The notes under the pieces are model-generated. The model searched no databases and was not told the origin of the DNA. It saw only the letters and a program-made list of their open reading frames with translations. Positions 58,616 to 64,000 of a stretch of 64,000 nt of DNA are shown in pieces. Every line of letters begins with the position of its first letter. The stretch's first letter is position 1. The DNA comes from Lutacidiplasma sp049802875 (lineage in GTDB: Archaea > Thermoplasmatota > Thermoplasmata > Lutacidiplasmatales > UBA184). The position numbers and the translations under genes are program-made. The stretch covers positions 62,001 through 126,000 of the forward strand of contig JBARNH010000007.1 of assembly GCA_049802875.1 (NCBI GenBank), given 5' to 3'.

Positions 58616-59047
58616 ATGGAGCCGCTCCAGAGACTGACTCGCCGACAACTCGACACCCTCCAGACGATCGGAGCGAAGGAGTCGCCCGAACGAGGAGTGG
58701 CACTCAAACTGGTTGCGGCATCACTCCACCTCAGCGCGCCCTCGGCTCTGGGCCACATGACGCCACTTGAGCAGCTCGGGTTGGTCGAGCGCCATCGCGG
58801 CAAGAGCCGCCTGACAAACAAGGGCCGAAACACCTTGCTCGAGTACGAGCGACATCACAGAGTCGCAGAGAGCCTGTTCGGTAGTCTCGGCCTTTCTCCT
58901 TCGGAGACCTGTGCCGCCGCCCGGGAGATCGATCTCGCAATCACGCACCGCACCGTCGAGGAGGTCTGTCGGGCGCAGGCGCACCCGTCCACCTGTCCTC
59001 ACGGGCAGCCGATCGCTGCGTGTTCGACCGAACGGGGAGCTCGCTGA
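58616..59047 (+). CDS. DtxR/MntR-family metal-dependent repressor
   Basis: A 143-residue regulator: LTRRQLDTLQTIGAKESPER, then LVAASLHLSAPSALGHMTPL as the HTH (recognition helix APSALGHMTPLEQLGLVE) and the wing GKSRLTNKGRNTLLEYERHH. The second half holds metal-ligand candidates: EYERHHRVAESLF, REIDLAITHRTVEEVC and HPSTCPHGQPIAAC. It binds Fe/Mn/Zn and shuts off the transporter it precedes. ATG at 58616 is 28 bp after the TATA box, and the next gene begins 2 bp after the stop. C-terminal SH3 domain absent. Confidence 0.87.
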   Translation: MEPLQRLTRRQLDTLQTIGAKESPERGVALKLVAASLHLSAPSALGHMTPLEQLGLVERHRGKSRLTNKGRNTLLEYERHHRVAESLFGSLGLSPSETCAAAREIDLAITHRTVEEVCRAQAHPSTCPHGQPIAACSTERGAR

Positions 59048-59049
59048 GA

Positions 59050-60261
59050 ATGGCGGGGGAGGCTCCGGAGTCACCACCCGACCCCTCGGCTTCCGACTTG
59101 TCCGTAGGGCAGCCGGCGTCCCCGACATCGCCCGGTGTTCGGGCTTCCCGCAAACCCCCTCGGACGGGAAGGTCGACGTTGGCGATCGCCGCCATCGTGG
59201 CGGTGGTCATCATTCTCGTGGGGGGCGCGGTCGCCTATGAAGTAGTGACCAGCAAGGCCGCAGGCAACCCCTGTGCTGCCTTCACGCCCCAGCAGCTCGG
59301 AGCGAACGCCACCCCGGGTCAAGTCTCGGGGAACACGACCCCGAACTACGCGCAGGCCACCTCGTTGACCAACGGACCCCTTGCCACGGTGTCCGTGGGG
59401 CAGACAATCCAGGTGGTCGCGGGGGAAAACTTCTGGGGTAGTCTTGTCAGCCAGATGGGCGGAAACCTGACGAACGTGCTGAGCATCGTGAGCGACCCGA
59501 ACGCGGACCCCCACGAATACGAGGCGAACGCCTCGGACGCGGCCGCGATCACTCACGCGAATTTCGTGATCGTCAACGGCGTCGGCTACGACGACTGGGC
59601 CCTCCAACTGATTGGAGCGGCGGACAGTCCCGGTCAGGAAGTGTTGAATGTAGGTACACTGAACGGCGTCTTCGTCACGGGAGGGATCGTCACGGGCAAC
59701 CCCCACCAGTGGTACAACCCGCTCTACGTGAACCACACTCTGTTGGCGATGTACTCCGACCTTGTCGCCCTTCAGCCGGCCTCGAAAGCGATCTTCCAGC
59801 AGAACTTCGCGAACATCAACTCCTCCGCGGGCGGGGGGGCCGGGGGGGTTTCGATCGATCAGCTCTACGCCCGCGCCAACCAGATCCGGGACGATTTCGC
59901 CGGCACGGTCGTGGTCTCGACGGAGAGCATCTTCGTCTATCTCGCCAACTACACGGGGCTCGACCTGATCGCGCCCCCAGAGTTCATGGAGGCCATCGCG
60001 GAAGGGAACGACCCGCCGGCGTCCAGCGTAGCCTTGTTCGAGTGTCAGCTCGAGAGCGGTTACGTGAAGGTGCTGGTGTACAACATTCAGACGGTGACCC
60101 CCATCACGACCACAGTCGAGGGAATCGCCGGGGTGAACAACGTGACGGTCACCTACGTGAGCGAGACCATCCAGCCCCCGGACACGAGCTTCCAGGATTG
60201 GATGTACGGGGAGTACAACTCCCTCATCAACGCGCTCAACTCCGAACAGCTGGGGAAATGA
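59050..60261 (+). CDS. Zn/Mn ABC transporter, solute-binding protein
   Basis: A 403-residue metal-binding protein of the ZnuA/TroA family. An N-terminal membrane helix (LAIAAIVAVVIILVGGAVAY, ~43-62) anchors it after a Pro-rich start. Ligand motifs are DPNADPHEYEANASDA (first His), GNPHQWYNPLYVNH (His) and PEFMEAIAEGNDP (Glu); the metal site lies between two lobes. The His-rich loop of ZnuA is replaced by a Gly-rich one (SAGGGAGG), so the metal may be Mn or Zn. It delivers metal to the permease at 61149. Confidence 0.87.
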   Translation: MAGEAPESPPDPSASDLSVGQPASPTSPGVRASRKPPRTGRSTLAIAAIVAVVIILVGGAVAYEVVTSKAAGNPCAAFTPQQLGANATPGQVSGNTTPNYAQATSLTNGPLATVSVGQTIQVVAGENFWGSLVSQMGGNLTNVLSIVSDPNADPHEYEANASDAAAITHANFVIVNGVGYDDWALQLIGAADSPGQEVLNVGTLNGVFVTGGIVTGNPHQWYNPLYVNHTLLAMYSDLVALQPASKAIFQQNFANINSSAGGGAGGVSIDQLYARANQIRDDFAGTVVVSTESIFVYLANYTGLDLIAPPEFMEAIAEGNDPPASSVALFECQLESGYVKVLVYNIQTVTPITTTVEGIAGVNNVTVTYVSETIQPPDTSFQDWMYGEYNSLINALNSEQLGK

Positions 60262-60267
60262 CGGCCG

Positions 60268-61152
60268 GTGGACGCTGACCTCCCCCACCCACCGGTGTTC
60301 CAGTCGACGGCGAGCCGTCTCGCCCGATCCGGTCCGCCGGCGATCCGGGCCGAACGCCTCGAAGTACGGTACCGGAACAAGCTCGTGTGGAAGGACGCTA
60401 CGTTCGATGTCCAGCCCGGCGAGTTCGTCGCGGTCATCGGCCCCAATGGGGCGGGCAAGACGACGCTCTTCCGCATGCTGCTCGGACTCCACTGGCCGTC
60501 GAGCGGGCACCTTTCCGTCTTCGGCTCCCCTCCCCGCCGGGGCAACTACCGGATCGGCTACGTCCCGCAACGGCACACGATCGACCGAGAGACGCACCTC
60601 GAGTGCGACAAACTCGTCCGCCTGGGCTACCCGGGGACCCGATGGGGGCCGGGGAAGCGCTGGGCCCCTTTGCAGTGGGGTCCCCGATTCCGATTGGGGG
60701 CGGAGCGCGAGGCGGCGGCCCGAGCGCTCGAGGATGTTGGGGCTTCCGACCTCGGCTCCAAATCGCTGGGCGCGCTCTCCGGCGGGGAGTTGCAGCGGAT
60801 CTTCCTGGCCGAGGCGCTGGTGGGGAGCCCCGACATGCTGTTGCTCGACGAGCCGCTCTCTAACCTCGACCTTCGCCGGAGCCGGGAGTTGGTCGAGACG
60901 ATCCACGGGTTGGTCGTCTCTCGCGGGGTGACGACCCTCCTCGTCGCCCACGACATCAATCCGATGATCAAGTGCCTCGACAAGGTGATCTACATCGCCA
61001 ACGGCCACGTCGCGGTGGGAGCCCCGGACGACGTCCTCTCTTCGGAGCGGCTCTCGGCGCTTTACGGGGTCCACGTCGAAGTGCTGCACGATTCCCGGGG
61101 CAACCTGGTGATCGTGGGCGGAGAGGACGAACGCGGGGAGGAAGGGGCATGA
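60268..61152 (+). CDS. Zn/Mn ABC transporter, ATP-binding protein
   Basis: A 294-residue ABC ATPase: Walker A GPNGAGKTTLF near residues 59-69, signature LSGGELQRI, Walker B MLLLDEPLSNLD and H-loop LLVAHDINPM. An insert of about 25 residues (YPGTRWGPGKRWAPLQWGPR) between Walker A and the signature is unusual. The GTG start follows the solute-binding gene by 6 bp; its stop overlaps the permease start as ATGA. It drives metal uptake. Confidence 0.9.
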   Translation: MDADLPHPPVFQSTASRLARSGPPAIRAERLEVRYRNKLVWKDATFDVQPGEFVAVIGPNGAGKTTLFRMLLGLHWPSSGHLSVFGSPPRRGNYRIGYVPQRHTIDRETHLECDKLVRLGYPGTRWGPGKRWAPLQWGPRFRLGAEREAAARALEDVGASDLGSKSLGALSGGELQRIFLAEALVGSPDMLLLDEPLSNLDLRRSRELVETIHGLVVSRGVTTLLVAHDINPMIKCLDKVIYIANGHVAVGAPDDVLSSERLSALYGVHVEVLHDSRGNLVIVGGEDERGEEGA

Positions 61153-62642
61153 GCGGGGGCTGGAGCGGCATTCCCTGGAGCTGGAACTTCATCACCGACG
61201 TGCGGACCCTCTGGTCGTACGAGTTCATGCGCAATGCGGTGGAGGCCGGAACGATCATCGCGATCATGGCCGGCATCATCGGCTACTTTGTCGTCCTGCG
61301 CCGTTCGTCCTTCGCCAGTCATGCCCTCGGCCACACGGGATTCTCGGGAGCGGCCGCCGCCGTCCTGGTCGGAGCCCAGCCGGTCTTCGGTCTCTTGATC
61401 TTCACCATCGCGGCGGCGAGTGGCATGGCCGTCCTGGGCACCCGTACGTCGAGCCGGGATGTCGAGATCGGGACGGTGCTCGCCTTCTCCCTGGGACTCG
61501 GATTGCTGTTTCTCAGCCTCTATCAGGGGTACGCCCAGGAGGCGTACTCGATCCTCTTTGGGGAGGTGCTGGGCATCAGCACCGCCGAAGTGGCCTTCAC
61601 GTTCTGGAGCTGCTTGGGGGTCCTCGCGATCCTGGCGCTGATCTACCGCCCGCTACTGTTCGCGTCGCTTGACGAAGATGTCGCGGAGGCGAAGGGATTG
61701 CCCCTGGTCGGGCTCAACCTCGCGTTCCTGATTCTCCTCGCGGTGACGATCTCGTTCGCGGTCCAGATCATCGGTGTTCTGCTCATCTTTGCGCTGACGG
61801 TCACACCCGCCGCCATCGCAGTGCGCTTGACCAAACGGGCCCTGTGGGCGGTGGTGGTCTCCATCCTCGTGGCCGTGACCTCCGTCTGGGGGGGGTTGTT
61901 CGTCGCGCTTTGGACGAACTATCCCGCGAGTTTCTTCATCGTGGGCATCGTCTTCGTCGAGTACGTGTGCATCCGGGGCGTCGGCGTGCTCCGGGAAACG
62001 GCCCTCCTGCAAGCGGTCGATGCGTCCGAGCGGGAGGGAGTGCGATCGCTCCGGGACGCTTCGCTCACCGCGTCCATCTCCCAGGGGTTGTTCCTCGGTG
62101 GCGCTGCCTTCCTGACGGTGAGCCTGCTTGCGTACCCGGGGGCAGCGTGGAACCCCGCCGGCCTCTACGCGCACGCGGTCTGGGCGATTCTCTGCCTCGC
62201 ATCAGGAGCGATCGTCGGGACGGCCTCCTTTCTCCTCTACTTCTCGGGGTTTCGAAAGATGGCCACCTCCTCCCGAGAGTTCACCCCTCCCGCCTTCCTG
62301 ACTCTCGTAGGACTTCTGGGGTTTGCCCTGACTGCCGGGGGGCTCGGGCTCTATCTCTCGGGGGTAGCCCTCACCGCGACCTCCTACGGCCTCGCTCCAG
62401 TGGCGGTCCTGTTCGGCGCTCCGCTGCTCTTCCTGGGGGTGATCCTCTCCGTGGTGGGCCTCTTCGGCCAGGCGATGGGCAGCTGGCGCGCAGGATTCAG
62501 GTACCAGGACGGCACGCTGCGGGCCGGCGCGATTCTCATGATCCTCCCGGCGGTCGGACACGGGGTCTCCTACGTTGGTTACCGTCGAGCGCTCGCTCGC
62601 GAACCGAGCCTCGCCGCGCCTCCTTTGAGCGCATCCGCCTGA
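61149..62642 (+). CDS. Zn/Mn ABC transporter permease, nearly doubled in length
   Basis: A 497-residue permease. The first ~280 residues are a standard ZnuB-type permease: FMRNAVEAGTIIAIMAGIIG, FASHALGHTGFSGAAAAVLV (the HALGHxG motif), IGTVLAFSLGLGLLFLSLYQ and VQIIGVLLIFALTVTPAAIA. After residue ~300 (DASEREGVRSLRDASLTASI) come about five extra hydrophobic helices (GLFLGGAAFLTVSLLAYPGA, AILCLASGAIVGTASFLLYF, LTLVGLLGFALTAGGLGLYL) with no known domain. Start overlaps the ATPase stop. Normal family members are about 270-290 residues. Confidence 0.88.
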   Translation: MSGGWSGIPWSWNFITDVRTLWSYEFMRNAVEAGTIIAIMAGIIGYFVVLRRSSFASHALGHTGFSGAAAAVLVGAQPVFGLLIFTIAAASGMAVLGTRTSSRDVEIGTVLAFSLGLGLLFLSLYQGYAQEAYSILFGEVLGISTAEVAFTFWSCLGVLAILALIYRPLLFASLDEDVAEAKGLPLVGLNLAFLILLAVTISFAVQIIGVLLIFALTVTPAAIAVRLTKRALWAVVVSILVAVTSVWGGLFVALWTNYPASFFIVGIVFVEYVCIRGVGVLRETALLQAVDASEREGVRSLRDASLTASISQGLFLGGAAFLTVSLLAYPGAAWNPAGLYAHAVWAILCLASGAIVGTASFLLYFSGFRKMATSSREFTPPAFLTLVGLLGFALTAGGLGLYLSGVALTATSYGLAPVAVLFGAPLLFLGVILSVVGLFGQAMGSWRAGFRYQDGTLRAGAILMILPAVGHGVSYVGYRRALAREPSLAAPPLSASA

Positions 62643-62831
62643 CATCCGGAGCCGGACTCGCTCCACACTCCCTACCCACATTCCCGACCCACCCGAACGA
62701 CCTTGTTCGAGTTTGCGCTGCCACTTAGGGTGAAGCTGACCGTAGATTCGATGACCGCAAGCCGATAGGGCACCCCAACCGGTGTGCGGTGGGAAGTGGT
62801 TGTCTCTGCCCTCGGACGTCGGTCGAGGGGC

Positions 62832-63284
62832 CTACGCCGCGCTCCCCAGCGGTTTGGAGGGGGATTCCCCGGACGCCGAAGCCATCGCCATCTCGGGGCT
62901 TTCGACGATCTGGTCGATCTGCTGGATGACTCCCTTTTCGACGTGGGTCGTCCAGAGCATCTCAGGGACATCGACGGCGAGGAAAAGACCCGAGATGAGG
63001 ATCACTTCGACCGCGGTGACCGCAAGGTTCTGGACGAACTTGCCGATCCCGACGCGGATCGAGAAGTCGCTCGGCTGCCCCGTGATCAGGATCGTGAATG
63101 CGCGGTCGGCGCTGATGATGTCCCGGAGGATACCCGCCTTTTGGGCTTGAATCACAGTTCCGCTCGAGTCCGACTTCGACTGAACCTTGTACCCTTGGCT
63201 CTGAAGCTTCTGGGCGATCGCCTGTCCGAGTGCGCCGAGGTCCTTGTTCTTTCCCTGGTAGTGCTGCGTCTTCTCTGCGACCAT
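62832..63284 (-). CDS. Conserved archaeal membrane-associated hypothetical protein
   Basis: A 150-residue protein. The N-terminus (YQGKNKDLGALGQAIAQKLQ, residues ~9-28) looks like a small alpha/beta domain, followed by ILRDIISADRAFTILITGQP. A hydrophobic stretch, NLAVTAVEVILISGLFLAVD (~85-104), could be one membrane helix. Ends with VEKGVIQQIDQIVESPEMAM. I recall such proteins as uncharacterised in archaea but cannot name the family. ATG at 63284. Single gene. Confidence 0.72.
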   Translation of the reverse strand: MVAEKTQHYQGKNKDLGALGQAIAQKLQSQGYKVQSKSDSSGTVIQAQKAGILRDIISADRAFTILITGQPSDFSIRVGIGKFVQNLAVTAVEVILISGLFLAVDVPEMLWTTHVEKGVIQQIDQIVESPEMAMASASGESPSKPLGSAA

Positions 63285-63498
63285 GTAGTCACCTTACCGG
63301 TTTCTACTCGCCGGGGGATATCTCTCGTAGCTGTCAGACGAGTGACGGCGTAACCGGTCGGTAAGGTTCCCTGCGCCGCCCCCCGAGAGTCGAACGGAGA
63401 ACGGTGGGCATCCCCGCCAATCGGACAAACCTGGGGCCGGACTGAAGTCTGCATCTCCATCGGACACGGAGGATCCTCTTTCCGGAGAGGGTCAGCTA

Positions 63499-63526
63499 CG
63501 TGGGTGCACGTACCATCGCACCCACG
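63499..63526. repeat. 22-bp intergenic dyad, copy 28 (extended arms)
   Basis: CGTGGGTGC and GCACCCACG arms enclose the core GGGTGCAC-GTACCA-TCGCACCC; nine outer pairs are perfect while the innermost two are lost. Divergent gap of 355 bp, otherwise empty. Confidence 0.7.
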
Positions 63527-63639
63527 CGAGATCTCGTCCAACCATACTCGGTAGCTCCGCGTGTACCTGGTGAGCAACTCACGGTGCCCTGGCCAATCCT
63601 AATACGACCCCAGGAGCTTTTCGTCGTCGCGAATCCTCG

Positions 63640-64000
63640 ATGAAAGAGATGGTTGTTTGCACCCGCCAAACCTTCGAGTGCCCGGCGAGGACAATCTGGT
63701 CGTTGATGTGCAATTCGCAGATGGACGACTCAACTTCGCTGCTTTTCAAGTTAGGCGTTCCGCAACCTGTGCAGTGCCGCGTCGCCGACGGCCGCCCGGG
63801 GGTCGGCAGCGAGCGAGAGTGCATCTCGGACCAAGGAGTGGTTCATCAGCGGATCCTGGTTTGGGAGCCCGACACGTGCCTATCATTCCGGATGGAGAGC
63901 ACGGATATGTCGTTCGGCCGACACATCCGCGACCTCGTCGATACGTTCGATCTCCGGGCGACACCCCGTGGAGTCGAGGTAACTCGAACGACCCAGATCC
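63640..64000 (+). CDS. SRPBCC family protein, C-terminus cut by the window edge
   Basis: The frame from ATG 63640 is open to the last base, giving 120 residues. It begins MKEMVVCTRQTFECPARTIW, then reads ISDQGVVHQRILVWEPDTCL, SFRMESTDMSFGRHIRDLVD and TFDLRATPRGVEVTRTTQ, the middle of a helix-grip ligand-binding domain; the C-terminal helix is outside. Ligand unknown. Start fixed by family-like length and the absence of upstream homology. It is the fifth or sixth SRPBCC-type protein in 64 kb. Confidence 0.72.
   Translation, partial: MKEMVVCTRQTFECPARTIWSLMCNSQMDDSTSLLFKLGVPQPVQCRVADGRPGVGSERECISDQGVVHQRILVWEPDTCLSFRMESTDMSFGRHIRDLVDTFDLRATPRGVEVTRTTQI

Noticed and set aside
59071..61089. A 672-residue minus-strand frame across the metal-transporter genes
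   Set aside because: It lies antisense over two clearly recognised genes, is rich in Arg, Val and Asp as GC-rich antisense frames usually are, and has no family features.
63579..63824. Minus-strand frame with CTGCGTPN that looks like a zinc ribbon
   Set aside because: The plus strand has a continuous SRPBCC-like frame running to the window edge over the same bases, with much better family resemblance.
1..64000. CRISPR arrays, insertion sequences and integrated phage
   Set aside because: No regularly spaced direct repeats of 25-40 bp, no transposase or integrase motifs, and no phage structural genes were seen.

Overview
The window reads as chromosomal DNA of an archaeon, most likely a high-GC member of the Thermoplasmata (Ca. 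Thermoplasmatota). Three things in the sequence support this. (1) About a dozen genes have an AT-rich TATA-like box centred 25-29 bp upstream of the start codon and no Shine-Dalgarno, the leaderless archaeal pattern. (2) Secreted proteins carry the phrase FTESGLPSGTNWSV, which I associate with Thermoplasmata surface proteins. (3) Zinc-ribbon proteins, HTH regulators and a STAND/AAA ATPase have archaeal character. Many genes are nonetheless bacterial-type families (class III cyclases, SRPBCC, DinB, M19, M28, GNAT), as expected for a mesophilic, gene-acquiring lineage. No rRNA, tRNA, CRISPR array or insertion sequence was seen. LAYOUT. 1-11 kb: a zinc-ribbon nucleotidyltransferase cut by the left edge, a hemerythrin protein, two GNAT acetyltransferases, an NTF2-like protein, an NmrA-type reductase, an alpha/beta-hydrolase-like/cyclase fusion, a BBE-type flavin oxidase, and an unassigned two-gene zinc-ribbon module (8.4-11.0 kb). 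11-20.5 kb: a small hypothetical gene with a strong hairpin terminator, a beta-propeller surface gene broken by an in-frame stop, a surface protein, an AAA ATPase with a palindromic promoter, and a secreted clan GH-A-like glycosidase. 20.8-22.1 kb: an AbiE-like toxin-antitoxin pair. 22-32 kb: SRPBCC and Rieske proteins, an HxlR-MFS efflux operon, a cyclase-TolB-TPR protein, and an ArsR-SRPBCC-reductase operon. 31-44 kb: two paralogous PaaI thioesterases, an M28 peptidase, a sarcosine-oxidase-like enzyme, two adjacent genes each broken by a one-base deletion, a GH15 enzyme, a ferredoxin, a second Rieske protein, a TPR protein and a terpenoid-cyclase-like toroid protein. 44-48 kb: a MarR/ABC drug-efflux divergon and an ArsR-SRPBCC operon, both with visible operators. 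48-57 kb: a MetE-type methyltransferase, a large Ig-repeat surface protein, an HTH/membrane-protein pair, a secreted propeller, DinB, and a hydrolase. 57-64 kb: an M19 dipeptidase, a DtxR-controlled Zn/Mn ABC transporter operon, a membrane protein, and an SRPBCC protein cut by the right edge. The most unusual signal is a dispersed 22-bp dyad, GGGTGCAA-N6-TTGCACCC. About 27 recognisable copies (12 or more of 16 arm bases) and several decayed ones occur almost only in gaps between transcription units. The spacer is a constant 6 nt but its sequence varies, and several copies keep the dyad through paired changes. It is absent from gaps inside clear operons. It behaves like intergenic punctuation (insulator, terminator or processing hairpin, nucleoid-protein site, or REP-like repeat), and I know of no description of it.
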